The notes under the pieces: generated by a model
What the model saw: only the letters and a program-made list of their open reading frames with translations
Told to the model about the DNA's origin: nothing
Database searches by the model: none
Program-made: the position numbers and the translations under genes
Source: Corynebacterium sp. HMSC08A12
GTDB lineage: Bacteria; Actinomycetota; Actinomycetes; Mycobacteriales; Mycobacteriaceae
Assembly: GCF_001807485.1 (NCBI RefSeq)
Contig: NZ_KV789187.1
Span: 1-44,556 of the forward strand
Direction of reading: 5' to 3'
DNA: 44,556 bases
Shown: positions 1 through 7,370 of the stretch, one piece after another
Layout: every line of letters begins with the position of its first letter
How positions within the stretch are numbered: the stretch's first letter is position 1

Positions 1-40
1 CGCTATTGAGTTCTCAAACAACCTACGCACACAACAAACA
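1..40 (-). promoter_or_regulatory. rRNA operon leader, antitermination-like element
   Basis: Read on the minus strand, the last bases before the window edge contain TTGTTTGAGAACTCAATAG, a sequence I recognise from actinobacterial rRNA leaders and spacers, where it forms part of the boxA/antitermination region. It lies downstream of two promoter-like elements on the same strand. The 16S rRNA gene itself would start beyond base 1 and is not visible, so the rrn identification is an inference. Confidence 0.65.
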
Positions 41-76
41 CGCCACACAGTGGCAGTCACGTTGCGACGGATTACG

Positions 77-105
77 AGTGTAAAGCAACCGTGAAGATAA
101 AGCAA
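77..105 (-). promoter_or_regulatory. Proximal rrn promoter candidate
   Basis: On the minus strand there is a -35 TTGCTT (100-105) and a -10 TACACT (77-82) with an exact 17-bp spacer. It points toward the rRNA leader at the left edge. This is the best sigma-70-type promoter in the 378-bp gene-free stretch. A 70-codon open frame that overlaps it is almost certainly not a gene. Confidence 0.65.
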
Positions 106-242
106 ATTCCCGGTAAACAACCCGTTGCACTCGCACACAAACGAACTGTTTTTACAGCTTCAAGATGATTGGCCAGACGCTTATGACTTCCAGCGTTCCG
201 AGAGTCTGTAACTCGCGGCGCCGTGTCGCGCTGACTTGGATT

Positions 243-271
243 AATGTACACACACCCCACACCAAACACAA
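243..271 (-). promoter_or_regulatory. Distal rrn promoter candidate
   Basis: The minus strand carries -35 TTGTGT (266-271), a 17-bp spacer and -10 TACATT (243-248), about 165 bp upstream of the proximal promoter. Tandem promoters between murA and 16S rRNA are known in mycobacteria, so this arrangement is plausible. The -35 match is weaker than the proximal one. Confidence 0.45.
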
Positions 272-378
272 ACCCGCAGGCCACAAGGCATTTTCACACG
301 GCGTGAAATCACACTAAAGTGCACATGCGCCCACATAGAGCTTTCAACGCTGCATAGGCCGCTGCACAAGCGCACCCT

Positions 379-1635
379 TTAGCGCTTCACGCGCTCCACT
401 TCTGCACCCAGCGAGCACAGCTGTTCCGGGAACTCCGGGTAGCCACGGTCAATGTGGTAGACGTCGTGCACTTCGGTCTTCCCATCCGCCACCAGGCCGG
501 CCAGCACCAGGCCCGCGCCTGCACGAATGTCGGAGCTCCACACCGGCGCAGAAGAAAGCTGCTCCCTGCCCCGGATTACTACGTGGTGGCCGTCGATGCT
601 GGCGTCCGCACCCAAGCGCATCATCTCATCGACAAACCGGAAGCGGGACTCGAAAATATTTTCCGTGATCACGCTCATCCCCTCGCTCACCGTGCACAGC
701 GCAATAGCCATGGGCTGCAGGTCAGTCGGGAATCCGGGGAATGGAAGCGTTTGGTAGTCCACCGCCTTGGGACGCTCGTGCTGCACCACCCTAAAGCCGG
801 TCGGATAGGTCTCTACCTGCGCTCCGGCGAGCTTTAGCTTCTCCAGAACCAGGTGCAGGTGCTGCGGATCGATACCGCCAACCGTGATGTCTCCCCTGGT
901 CATTGCTGCGGCATACGCCCAGGTGCCGGCGACGATGCGGTCGCCGACAACCTCGTGGTCCACCGGGTTCAGCCGCTCCACGCCCTCGACGGTGATGGTG
1001 TTGGAACCAGCGCCGCTGATCTTCGCGCCCATCGCCACCAGCATGTCGCAGAGATCCACGATCTCCGGCTCGCGCGCCGCATTGTCCAGCGTGGTGGTGC
1101 CCTCAGCCAGCACAGCGGCGGTCAGAATGTTCTCTGTCGCGCCCACCGAGGGGAAGTCCAGCTTGATCTGTGCACCACGGAGCTCTTCGGCTTCGGCGAC
1201 CAGGCAACCGTGCTCAATCTTGGTGGTTGCGCCCAACAGTTCTAGGCCGGACTGGTGCATGTCGAGCGGGCGGGAACCGATGGCGTCACCACCAGGAAGA
1301 GCAACCCGCGCCTTGAGGCACCGCGAGGTCAATGGCCCCAGCACCGCGACGGATGCACGGAACTGGCGCACGGCGTCAAAGTCCGCGTTGTACTCGATGC
1401 GCTCGGGAGTCGTGATGCGCACGACGTCGCCATCAAGCTCCACCTCACAGCCCAGGCCGCGCAGAACCTCAGCCATATAGGGCACGTCGGCGATTTCGGG
1501 ACAATTGGTCAACGTGGTGGTTCCAGGCGCCAAAAGCGCTGCTGACATGAGCTTAAGCACGCTGTTCTTGGCGCCGGACACCTTAATGGCGCCCTGCAGC
1601 CTGGTTCCACCTGTCACTACGAAGCTGTCTTTCAC
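379..1635 (-). CDS. murA: UDP-N-acetylglucosamine 1-carboxyvinyltransferase (MurA)
   Basis: This enzyme catalyses the first committed step of peptidoglycan synthesis, transferring enolpyruvate from PEP to UDP-GlcNAc in the cytosol. The 418-residue protein has the normal family length and shows the N-terminal GAKNS motif (K23, N24). The loop motif reads [11 protein letters not shown], so residue 117 is Asp where most bacteria have the catalytic Cys alkylated by fosfomycin. Mycobacterium tuberculosis has the same Asp117, and the change gives intrinsic fosfomycin insensitivity. I chose the GTG start at 1635 (protein KDSFVVTGG after the initiator) because MurA homologues begin there. A frame with 19 more codons runs upstream but has no family similarity. 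It is followed on the same strand by rrn promoters, so read-through into rRNA is possible. Confidence 0.95.
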   Translation of the reverse strand: MKDSFVVTGGTRLQGAIKVSGAKNSVLKLMSAALLAPGTTTLTNCPEIADVPYMAEVLRGLGCEVELDGDVVRITTPERIEYNADFDAVRQFRASVAVLGPLTSRCLKARVALPGGDAIGSRPLDMHQSGLELLGATTKIEHGCLVAEAEELRGAQIKLDFPSVGATENILTAAVLAEGTTTLDNAAREPEIVDLCDMLVAMGAKISGAGSNTITVEGVERLNPVDHEVVGDRIVAGTWAYAAAMTRGDITVGGIDPQHLHLVLEKLKLAGAQVETYPTGFRVVQHERPKAVDYQTLPFPGFPTDLQPMAIALCTVSEGMSVITENIFESRFRFVDEMMRLGADASIDGHHVVIRGREQLSSAPVWSSDIRAGAGLVLAGLVADGKTEVHDVYHIDRGYPEFPEQLCSLGAEVERVKR

Positions 1636-1705
1636 GCCACCCAGCCTATAAAAAAATCGCCCCGCGCAAAGCGGAGCGATTCTTCGAAGCAATATCAGGG
1701 CAATA

Positions 1706-2563
1706 TCAGGGCAGCGCGCCGATACGCCGAGCGGCGTTGACCGCCTCGTAACGGGTGTGCGCCCCGAGCTTGCGCATCACGGAGCGCAGGTAGCTCTTCA
1801 CGGTCTCCGCGCCAATGCCCATCTCGGCCGCGGCCTCCACATTCGTGTGCCCCAGGGCCACGCAGGCCAACACGTCGAGCTCACGCGCCGAAAGCTTGGT
1901 GGTCTGCTTCACGCGCACCGGGGAAACCATCTGATCGCATAGAACCTCGAGGTCGCGGCGCAGGTCCTCGTCCTCCACGCGGTTTGCGAGCATGCGCAGC
2001 TTGCTGTGCGTGGCGCGGACCTGCTCCCATTCCGCCCCGGACATCGATCGGACCTGCTTGTTTGCGGTCGCTCCCGCCGTGGCACCGCGTCCAGCGTCGT
2101 TTGCGCGCAGCGCCTCGTTGACCGCGATCTCCTGCTCCAGGCAGCGGGCGGTCATGGTGACCTCTTCGAGCACCTTGTCGCCCATGCGGGCACGGGAGTG
2201 GACGCCAGCGTAGAGAACGCCCCTGACTTCCCGCTTCACAATCACGGGAACTGCGACGACGGAGTGCAGGCCCTCATCGCGGATGTGGCGATCGAAGTCA
2301 TGGCTGATGGCCTTTGCCCGGGTGTAATCAGAAACTCCCACTGGGCGGCGGGTGGTCACCACGCGGCCACCAACTCCCGCACCCGGAGCGATCTCGAGGT
2401 TGTGCAATGCCGGGGTGCGCAGGCCCACCCACTTGGAGATCCGCAGCTTTCCATCCGCCGAGCTCGTGGCGTACATGGTCACCGGAATGCCGGTCGCGTT
2501 CTTTAGAGAATTCAGCGCAGAAATGATGACGTCGTCGTCATCGCGTTGCCGCTGCTGGTCCAC
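1706..2563 (-). CDS. ramA: LuxR-family regulator of acetate metabolism (RamA)
   Basis: The protein of about 285 residues has an N-terminal GAF-like domain (roughly 15-150) and a C-terminal LuxR-type helix-turn-helix ([20 protein letters not shown] onward, about 220-280). This matches RamA of C. glutamicum, an activator of acetate, propionate and central carbon genes that represses its own gene. The ribosome-binding site GAGGAG lies 8 nt before a GTG at 2563. An upstream in-frame GTG at 2572 directly abuts that site, so 2563 is the better start. Upstream lie a TATACT -10 and C-runs of the RamA type. The gene sits between murA and a DUF2505 gene, and an acetyl-CoA transferase that could be a target lies about 5 kb away. 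Confidence 0.9.
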   Translation of the reverse strand: MDQQRQRDDDDVIISALNSLKNATGIPVTMYATSSADGKLRISKWVGLRTPALHNLEIAPGAGVGGRVVTTRRPVGVSDYTRAKAISHDFDRHIRDEGLHSVVAVPVIVKREVRGVLYAGVHSRARMGDKVLEEVTMTARCLEQEIAVNEALRANDAGRGATAGATANKQVRSMSGAEWEQVRATHSKLRMLANRVEDEDLRRDLEVLCDQMVSPVRVKQTTKLSARELDVLACVALGHTNVEAAAEMGIGAETVKSYLRSVMRKLGAHTRYEAVNAARRIGALP

Positions 2564-2628
2564 CTGGTTCACTCCTCAAACTTGACCTGTGGCGCCCACC
2601 CGAAGGGCTAAGACGTCGTGTGAGAGGG

Positions 2629-2634
2629 AGTATA
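2629..2634 (-). promoter_or_regulatory. ramA -10 element
   Basis: The minus strand reads TATACT, a near-perfect -10 hexamer, 65 nt upstream of the preferred ramA start. The three C-run boxes at 2639-2667 lie immediately upstream, in the -35 region. Confidence 0.5.
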
Positions 2635-2638
2635 GTTC

Positions 2639-2667
2639 ACCCCCTTGCTACCCCCAAAACTGCCCCC
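2639..2667 (-). promoter_or_regulatory. Candidate RamA binding boxes (autoregulation)
   Basis: On the plus strand three C5 runs follow each other: ACCCCC (2639-2644), ACCCCCA (2650-2656) and TGCCCCCA (2661-2668). On the ramA strand they read as G5 runs with a period of about 11-12 bp. The published RamA motif is a stretch of four to six G flanked by A/C/T and T/C, or its complement. Position next to the ramA -10 fits the known negative autoregulation. The motif is short, but three phased copies are unlikely by chance. Confidence 0.5.
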
Positions 2668-2743
2668 ATGTTTCTTTTACAAAAAGAGACGGGAGCGCAC
2701 ACAACCTTATCGGGGCTAATCGACTGGGTTTTCTCAGAAAAAG

Positions 2744-3280
2744 CTAAGCGCTACCTAGGTTTTTGATACGCGCCAAACTGTTGTCCACCGTCTTGTCGGC
2801 AGCCTTCAAAAGATGCTTTTCCAGCCTTCCGGCGATCAGCGGTACCGACACGTCTGCGGTCAGAATCGCCTCCACTGCGGTCTCCGCCGCACCCTCTGCG
2901 GCGACCTCCCCGCTACCTTCAGCGATAGGCGCGTAGACGAAGTGGGTATCCATCGTCCCCATCTTCATCGGTAGATCCATCTCGGCCTTGACCTCGAACG
3001 CACCGGTCTCATCCGGGCGCGAAACATAGGTCTCTTGATATGCGATGGGCGACTCGCCGTCCTTGGAGAGTTCTTGTAGCTCTTTTTGTGACGCCCTCAC
3101 GCCAACCCGCGCCCATACCCGACCATCGGGCAGAACTTCCCGCTCGGCCTCGATGATCTGGGATTCCGTTTGCTCCACCATTCCTTCGTCGGTCAGCAGG
3201 AACGCCTCGCTGGAGACGACCTCGTAGACATCATGAATGGACAGGTCAATGGTGCGGTTGACTTGCTTCGAATGCGACAT
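2744..3280 (-). CDS. DUF2505 family protein
   Basis: This 178-residue soluble protein looks like an actinobacterial DUF2505 protein, with a START/SRPBCC-like beginning (VNRTIDLSIHDVYEVV) followed by alternating strands and a C-terminal helix. No catalytic motif or signal peptide is visible, and its function is unknown. I used ATG 3280 (MSHSKQ) because the family starts there, although an upstream ATG adds 18 Ala/Pro-rich residues overlapping the enoyl-CoA hydratase end. It lies 38 bp downstream of that gene on the same strand and may be cotranscribed. In C. glutamicum I recall a homologue near ramA, so the neighbourhood is conserved. Confidence 0.75.
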   Translation of the reverse strand: MSHSKQVNRTIDLSIHDVYEVVSSEAFLLTDEGMVEQTESQIIEAEREVLPDGRVWARVGVRASQKELQELSKDGESPIAYQETYVSRPDETGAFEVKAEMDLPMKMGTMDTHFVYAPIAEGSGEVAAEGAAETAVEAILTADVSVPLIAGRLEKHLLKAADKTVDNSLARIKNLGSA

Positions 3281-3318
3281 ATCCGCAATTGTGCCAGGAA
3301 TGGCGCCCGGTGGCGCGA

Positions 3319-4107
3319 CTAGCGGTGCTGCCACTCCGGCTTGCGCTTCTCCACGAAGGCCGCCATGCCTTCCTTCTGATCCGCGGTGTCGAAGAGTCGC
3401 CAGAACTGCTGGCGCTCCGCCTCCACGCCCTCTTCCAGGGTGGTGCAGTAGGCCTCGTCCACCATTTCGGTGGCGGCAGCCGTTGCGACGTGGGACATGC
3501 TTGCCACCTTGGCTGCTACTTTCTGCACCTCATCGGCGAAGCCCTCTGCCGGGAGCACGCGGGAAACCAGGCCGCTGCGCTCAGCTTCTTCGGCATCCAT
3601 CATGCGACCGGTGAGGATCAAATCCATGGCCTTGTACTTCCCCACTGCGCGGGTCAGTCGCTGGGTGCCACCCATGCCCGGGATGATGCCCAGGGTGATC
3701 TCCGGCTGGCCGAACTCTGCGCTCTCGCTGGCCAGCAGAATGTCGCCGAGCATCGCCAGCTCGCAGCCGCCGCCCAGGGCGAAGCCGGATACGGCGGTGA
3801 TCAGCGGGGTCTTCAGCTGCGCCAGCTTCTCCCAGTCGCCGAACAGGCGCTTCTCTGCCACCTCGGGGTAGGTTTCATCCTTCATTTCCTTGATATCCGC
3901 GCCGGCGGCGAATGCCTTTTCGCTGCCGGTGATGACGATGGCACCGATCTGCGGATCCGCGTCCAGCGCCTCCGCTGCCGGGACAATCTCAGAGAGCACT
4001 CCACTGTTCAGTGCGTTGAGGGCCTTCGGGCGGTCCAGGGTGATGGTCGCAACGGCGCCGTTAACGGCCACCTGGATGTTTTCGTAATTCTGGTTTTCGG
4101 TAGTCAT
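3319..4107 (-). CDS. Enoyl-CoA hydratase/isomerase (crotonase family)
   Basis: The 262-residue protein is a single-domain crotonase. It has the CoA-binding and oxyanion stretch AFAAGADIKEM and both family glutamates, in GGGCELAM and in PEITLGIIPGMGGTQRL. It would hydrate 2-enoyl-CoA to 3-hydroxyacyl-CoA in fatty acid or amino acid breakdown. The exact substrate cannot be read from sequence. No strong ribosome-binding site precedes the ATG at 4107. A poor -10-like TCAATA ends 6 nt before it, so a leaderless mRNA is possible. The DUF2505 gene follows at short distance on the same strand. The cysK promoter is divergent from it. Confidence 0.85.
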   Translation of the reverse strand: MTTENQNYENIQVAVNGAVATITLDRPKALNALNSGVLSEIVPAAEALDADPQIGAIVITGSEKAFAAGADIKEMKDETYPEVAEKRLFGDWEKLAQLKTPLITAVSGFALGGGCELAMLGDILLASESAEFGQPEITLGIIPGMGGTQRLTRAVGKYKAMDLILTGRMMDAEEAERSGLVSRVLPAEGFADEVQKVAAKVASMSHVATAAATEMVDEAYCTTLEEGVEAERQQFWRLFDTADQKEGMAAFVEKRKPEWQHR

Positions 4108-4274
4108 GCTTGCTATTGAACCAAATCCCCTGCTGCCGTGCCTGAGAATCTGGCGAAGCTTGGGTGCGTAGGGGCGTCAATAAGAATCATTAGGCGCCCT
4201 TAAACACAGTGTTCAAGCAACCAACGAGGAATCACAGTGGTGCCCAGCGAACGAGCAGTGTAGACTACCCGGTA

Positions 4275-4290
4275 TAGACCGATCAGTCTA
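4275..4290 (+). promoter_or_regulatory. McbR-type operator in the cysK promoter
   Basis: The sequence TAGAC (4275-4279), six bases, GTCTA (4286-4290) is a perfect match to the palindrome TAGAC-N6-GTCTA recognised by McbR, the methionine/cysteine repressor of C. glutamicum. It overlaps the likely -10 hexamer TATAGA (4273-4278) and sits 20 nt before the cysK ATG, so bound protein would block transcription. mcbR itself is not in the window. Confidence 0.75.
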
Positions 4291-4309
4291 GAACGAAAGG
4301 ATCGCCCCA

Positions 4310-5245
4310 ATGGCGAAGATTTACAACAACATCACCGACCTCATCGGCGGAACTCCGCTAGTTAAGCTGGGCGCATACGGCGAAGGCCTGAAGGCCAACG
4401 TCCTGCTGAAGCTGGAGGCCTTTAACCCGGCCAACTCCGTGAAGGACCGCATCGGTAAGGCCATCATCGAGGCAGCCGAGAAGGACGGCACCCTGAAGCC
4501 GGGCGGCACCGTCGTTGAGGCGACCTCCGGAAACACCGGTATCGCGCTGGCCATGGTCGGCGCCGCTAAGGGCTACAAGATCATCCTGACCATGCCGGAG
4601 ACCATGTCCAACGAGCGTCGCATCATGCTGCGCGCTCTGGGCGCAGAGCTGGTTCTGACCCCGGGTTCCGCCGGCATGCAGGGCGCAGTCGACAAGGCTA
4701 ACGAGATCGTCGAGAACACCGACAACGCCATCCTGGCCCGCCAGTTCGCCAACCCGGCAAACCCGGAGATCCACTACAACACCACCGGCCCGGAGATCTG
4801 GGAAGACACCGACGGTGAAGTAGACATCTTCGTTGCCGGCGTGGGCACCGGCGGCACCATCTCCGGTGCGGCTAAGTACCTTAAGGAGAAGAACGACAAG
4901 ATCGAGATCGTCGGCGTGGAGCCGGCGGACTCCCCGCTGCTGACCGAGGGCCGCTTCGGCCCGCACAAGATCCAGGGCCTGGGCACCAACTTCTTCCCGG
5001 AGAACCTGAACAAGGACATCCTGGACCGCGTAATTGACGCTCCGCTGGAGAACGCAACCAAGACCGCCCGCGAGCTGGCTGTCTCTGAGGGCATCCTCTC
5101 CGGCATCTCCTCCGGTGCAGCCGTGTGGGCAGCCGTGCAGGAAGCTCAGAAGGACGAGAACGAGGGCAAGACCATCGTCGTCATCGTTCCCGACTTCGGC
5201 GAGCGCTACGTCTCCACCCTGCTGTTCGACGACCTGCGCGACTAA
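4310..5245 (+). CDS. cysK: O-acetylserine sulfhydrylase (cysteine synthase A)
   Basis: This PLP enzyme converts O-acetylserine and sulfide to cysteine and acetate. The 311-residue length is typical. The PLP lysine is K45 in NPANSVKDR. The substrate loop TSGNTG (about 71-76) and the phosphate-binding loop GVGTGGTISG are intact. An AAAGGA ribosome-binding site lies 8 nt before the ATG. The operator at 4275-4290 predicts repression by McbR when S-adenosylhomocysteine is low, as known in C. glutamicum. cysE, which supplies the substrate, follows on the same strand after 186 bp with its own promoter-like element, and the two proteins usually form the cysteine synthase complex. Confidence 0.97.
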   Translation: MAKIYNNITDLIGGTPLVKLGAYGEGLKANVLLKLEAFNPANSVKDRIGKAIIEAAEKDGTLKPGGTVVEATSGNTGIALAMVGAAKGYKIILTMPETMSNERRIMLRALGAELVLTPGSAGMQGAVDKANEIVENTDNAILARQFANPANPEIHYNTTGPEIWEDTDGEVDIFVAGVGTGGTISGAAKYLKEKNDKIEIVGVEPADSPLLTEGRFGPHKIQGLGTNFFPENLNKDILDRVIDAPLENATKTARELAVSEGILSGISSGAAVWAAVQEAQKDENEGKTIVVIVPDFGERYVSTLLFDDLRD

Positions 5246-5336
5246 TTCCGCTCTGGCAGTCGGCCGCAATTTAGTGAATCTAGTGGCCGCGGCTGTCCAG
5301 TAGCTACTGGCTGCAGGCAAGTAGGCGCTACCGCCT

Positions 5337-5354
5337 TTCCACCCAGCGGTGGAA
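5337..5354 (+). repeat. Perfect inverted repeat upstream of cysE
   Basis: TTCCACC (5337-5343), four bases, GGTGGAA (5348-5354) form a perfect 7-bp inverted repeat 21 bp upstream of the cysE -10. It could be a hairpin ending cysK mRNA or an operator over the -35 region. No T-run follows, which argues against a standard terminator. Confidence 0.5.
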
Positions 5355-5375
5355 TAGGGGGCAGCGCCTTCTCGT

Positions 5376-5381
5376 TATAGT
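5376..5381 (+). promoter_or_regulatory. cysE -10 element
   Basis: TATAGT is a strong -10 hexamer 50 nt upstream of the TTG start. It implies a 5' leader of about 40 nt and transcription of cysE separate from cysK. Confidence 0.5.
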
Positions 5382-5431
5382 GGCTGCGAAAGCTTTTAAG
5401 CCGATACCCAACCAACCGAAAGACCACACCG

Positions 5432-6016
5432 TTGAGCATTCTTGGACGCATCCGCGAAGACCTGGCCAATGCCCGCGAACATGACCCAGCAGCGCGCGGA
5501 GACGTAGAAAACGCCATTGTGTACTCCGGCCTGCACGCCATCTGGGCGCACCGCGTATCCCACGCACTGTGGAAGCGCGGGCACCGTGGCATCGCGCGCA
5601 TCATTAGCCAAGCGACCCGTGGCTTCACCGGCATCGAAATCCACCCGGGCGCCACCATTGGCCGCAGATTCTTTATCGACCATGGCATGGGTGTGGTCAT
5701 CGGCGAGACAGCGGAGATCGGCGATGACGTCATGCTCTACCACGGTGTGACGCTCGGCGGCTCCGAACTAGTACAGCGCAAGCGCCACCCCACCATCGGC
5801 AACGGCGTGATGATCGGCGCAGGCGCGAAGGTGCTGGGCCCCATCACCATCGGCGAGGGCTCCGCGATCGGCGCCAACGCGGTGGTGACCAAGGACGCTC
5901 CCCCGAACTCCATCCTGACGGGCATCCCGGCGAAGATTCGCCCCCGCAAGCCCAACCAGAACACCCCGCTCGTCGACGCCGTGAAGTGGGTCGACGACAT
6001 GCAGAACAACATCTAG
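5432..6016 (+). CDS. cysE: Serine O-acetyltransferase
   Basis: This enzyme acetylates serine with acetyl-CoA, the first committed step to cysteine. The 194-residue protein is the short bacterial type. It has an N-terminal helical part with [18 protein letters not shown] and a left-handed beta-helix of hexapeptide repeats (about 65-180) containing [19 protein letters not shown] and the catalytic-site region HGVTLGG. The initiation codon is TTG at 5432, since the family start falls exactly there and no ATG or GTG is in frame nearby. A weak GAAAG lies upstream. It forms a functional pair with cysK. The end is close to a convergent small GNAT gene. Confidence 0.95.
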   Translation: MSILGRIREDLANAREHDPAARGDVENAIVYSGLHAIWAHRVSHALWKRGHRGIARIISQATRGFTGIEIHPGATIGRRFFIDHGMGVVIGETAEIGDDVMLYHGVTLGGSELVQRKRHPTIGNGVMIGAGAKVLGPITIGEGSAIGANAVVTKDAPPNSILTGIPAKIRPRKPNQNTPLVDAVKWVDDMQNNI

Positions 6017-6028
6017 GCGCGCAGCCAG

Positions 6029-6313
6029 CTAGGCCAGCAGCTCCTTAAAGTCCGGGTTCTTCTCCACGAAGGCCGCGACAGCGGAGCAGCTGGCCTTAAT
6101 CTTTAGCCCCGCCTCCTTGGTCTCCAGCAGAGCCTCGCTAATCAGCGGCTTGGATAGCCCCTGGCCACGGAACGCTGGATCCACCACGGTGTGGTTGAAG
6201 TCGCGGACGTTGCCCTCCTGGGAGTACTCGGCGAAGCCTGCCTCCTGGTCGTCCACGTAGATGACGAAGCGGCTCTGCTCTTGATCGTGAACGATGCTCT
6301 TGGTGCCTGACAT
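6029..6313 (-). CDS. Small GNAT-like N-acetyltransferase (YidJ/Acetyltransf_CG type)
   Basis: This 94-residue protein is the minimal GNAT form (PF14542-like). A beta strand SRFVIYVDDQEAGFAEY is followed by FNHTVVDPAFRGQGLSKPLI, which contains the acetyl-CoA loop RGQGLS, and a C-terminal helix with a conserved Cys and NPDF. Such proteins bind acetyl-CoA, but the acceptor is unknown. A GGGAAGGGAG ribosome-binding site lies 11 nt before the ATG at 6313. It is convergent with cysE, separated by 12 bp, and stands just downstream of the tRNA cluster terminator on the same strand. Confidence 0.8.
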   Translation of the reverse strand: MSGTKSIVHDQEQSRFVIYVDDQEAGFAEYSQEGNVRDFNHTVVDPAFRGQGLSKPLISEALLETKEAGLKIKASCSAVAAFVEKNPDFKELLA

Positions 6314-6391
6314 ACTGCTGGGGCTCCCTTCCCTATTGCTCTTCTTATCCTCTAGTAGCTGTGCTAGCTTCTAGCCCCCAGTGTACGTATG

Positions 6392-6424
6392 GCAAAACCC
6401 CGGTAGCTTTCCGCTACCGGGGTG
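6392..6424 (-). terminator. Terminator after tRNA-Asp/tRNA-Phe
   Basis: On the minus strand a perfect 10-bp stem, CCCCGGTAGC (6413-6422 region) with GCTACCGGGG, encloses a 5-nt loop and is followed by TTTT. It begins 7 nt after the tRNA-Phe 3' end. Confidence 0.9.
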
Positions 6425-6429
6425 GAATG

Positions 6430-6502
6430 TGGCCAGAGCCGGGATCGAACCGGCGACCTTTCACTTTTCAGGCGAACGCTCTACCAACTGAGCTATCTGG
6501 CC
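6430..6502 (-). tRNA. tRNA-Phe (GAA)
   Basis: The 73-nt cloverleaf has acceptor GGCCAGA pairing with TCTGGCC, D-arm GCTC..GAGC, anticodon loop CTGAAAA (anticodon GAA) and T-loop GGTTCGATCC. The 3' CCA is not encoded. It is cotranscribed with the preceding tRNA-Asp. Confidence 0.96.
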
Positions 6503-6538
6503 TTCGTTGCCCGACCGCTTCCGATTCGAACATCGAAG

Positions 6539-6612
6539 CGACCCTGACGGGACTTGAACCCGCGACCTCCGCCGTGACAGGGCGGCGCGCTAACCAACTG
6601 CGCCACAGGGCC
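6539..6612 (-). tRNA. tRNA-Asp (GTC), copy 1
   Basis: The 74-nt cloverleaf has acceptor GGCCCTG, anticodon stem CCGCC/GGCGG, loop CTGTCAC (anticodon GTC) and T-loop GGTTCAAGTCC. The 3' CCA is not encoded. The sequence is identical to the second copy at 6867-6940, while the flanks differ. Confidence 0.96.
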
Positions 6613-6799
6613 AATCTTGCCTGCGCAACTAAATAAAACGACCAGACAACAACTTGTCTAAGCCGTCCGTTGCACGAGAATAGACTCTACACAGTGTCAA
6701 AGTTCTTAAGCAAATCAGCTGTTCAAACGTCATTTCTGGCAGGCTTTCACGTCACTGTTGAAGTGTCCAACACGCAAGCTAGGGGCGTCACAAAGAAAG

Positions 6800-6840
6800 A
6801 CAAAAAGAAAAAGAACCTCCCCGGCGCGAAAAGCACCGGA
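6800..6840 (-). terminator. Terminator after tRNA-Glu/tRNA-Asp
   Basis: The minus strand has a stem CCGGTGC (6833-6839) with GCGCCGG (6821-6827), closed further out by ACCTC/GAGGT, followed by a T-rich run TTCTTTTTCTTTTTG. It separates the second tRNA-Asp from the first tRNA-Asp/Phe unit. Confidence 0.8.
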
Positions 6841-6866
6841 AAGGCTCTCCATGAGGTCTTTTATGG

Positions 6867-6940
6867 CGACCCTGACGGGACTTGAACCCGCGACCTCCGC
6901 CGTGACAGGGCGGCGCGCTAACCAACTGCGCCACAGGGCC
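6867..6940 (-). tRNA. tRNA-Asp (GTC), copy 2
   Basis: This 74-nt gene is identical in sequence to the copy at 6539-6612, including anticodon GTC. One base separates it from tRNA-Glu on the same strand, so the two are processed from one transcript. Confidence 0.96.
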
Positions 6941-6941
6941 G

Positions 6942-7014
6942 TACTCCCAACGGGATTCGAACCCGTGTTACCGCCGTGAAAGGGCGGGGTCCTAGGCCTC
7001 TAGACGATGGGAGC
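6942..7014 (-). tRNA. tRNA-Glu (TTC)
   Basis: The 73-nt cloverleaf has acceptor GCTCCCA with TGGGAGT (a G-T pair at the first position), anticodon loop CTTTCAC (anticodon TTC) and T-loop GGTTCGAATCC. CCA is not encoded. Confidence 0.96.
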
Positions 7015-7136
7015 TCTACAAAGTAAGCCAGCAAGAAACTCTAGCTTTCCTTAGCAGCTTGAACAGTTTAAACCAGGTGCGAGCGCCAGAACAAATCGCC
7101 CGGTGAAGTGGAGAAATAGACAGCCGCAGGCAACGC

Positions 7137-7188
7137 AAAACCCCGCCGCGGCGCGACCATGATCTCCATGGAAGCGCCCCGACGGGGT
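7137..7188 (-). terminator. Terminator after tRNA-Lys
   Basis: On the minus strand, 7174-7187 pairs with 7141-7154 over 14 positions with one mismatch and one G-T pair, then TTTT follows. The loop holds a second small CCATG/CATGG hairpin. It lies 12 nt after the tRNA-Lys 3' end. Confidence 0.85.
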
Positions 7189-7199
7189 AATCGCGAACG

Positions 7200-7272
7200 T
7201 GGGCCCTGCGGGGCTCGAACCCGCGACCTGCGGATTAAAAGTCCGTAGCTCTACCAACTGAGCTAAAGGCCC
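7200..7272 (-). tRNA. tRNA-Lys (TTT)
   Basis: The 73-nt cloverleaf has acceptor GGGCCTT with AGGGCCC, D-arm GCTC..GAGC, anticodon loop CTTTTAA (anticodon TTT) and T-loop GGTTCGAGCCC. The first pair of the anticodon stem is an A-C mismatch. CCA is not encoded. A TAGAAT -10 on the same strand at 7282-7287 ends 9 nt upstream. Confidence 0.95.
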
Positions 7273-7281
7273 AACGGGAGC

Positions 7282-7287
7282 ATTCTA
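7282..7287 (-). promoter_or_regulatory. tRNA-Lys -10 element
   Basis: The minus strand reads TAGAAT 9 nt before the mature tRNA-Lys 5' end. No clear -35 is visible at the expected distance. Confidence 0.45.
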
Positions 7288-7319
7288 TCTAACGTTTCTT
7301 TGAAGCAGAAAATTGCCCC

Positions 7320-7370
7320 CTAGTGCCGTCACCGGCGCCGTGCCGGTGACGAGACTAGCGCCAGCACTAG
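7320..7370 (-). terminator. Nested hairpin at the end of the CoA-transferase gene
   Basis: The inner stem GTCACCGG (7328-7335) with CCGGTGAC (7343-7350) is perfect, and an outer pair CTAGTGC (7320-7326) with GCACTAG (7364-7370) overlaps the stop codon. The downstream tract on the minus strand is GGGGGCAATTTTC, so the T-run is delayed and termination efficiency is uncertain. Confidence 0.55.

Noticed and set aside
72..284. 70-codon minus-strand open frame before the rrn leader
   Set aside because: It covers both promoter candidates, has no ribosome-binding site and resembles no protein family.
6392..7272. tRNA cluster as an integration site of a mobile element
   Set aside because: No integrase, direct repeat of a tRNA end or foreign gene is present; the second tRNA-Asp is a complete gene.
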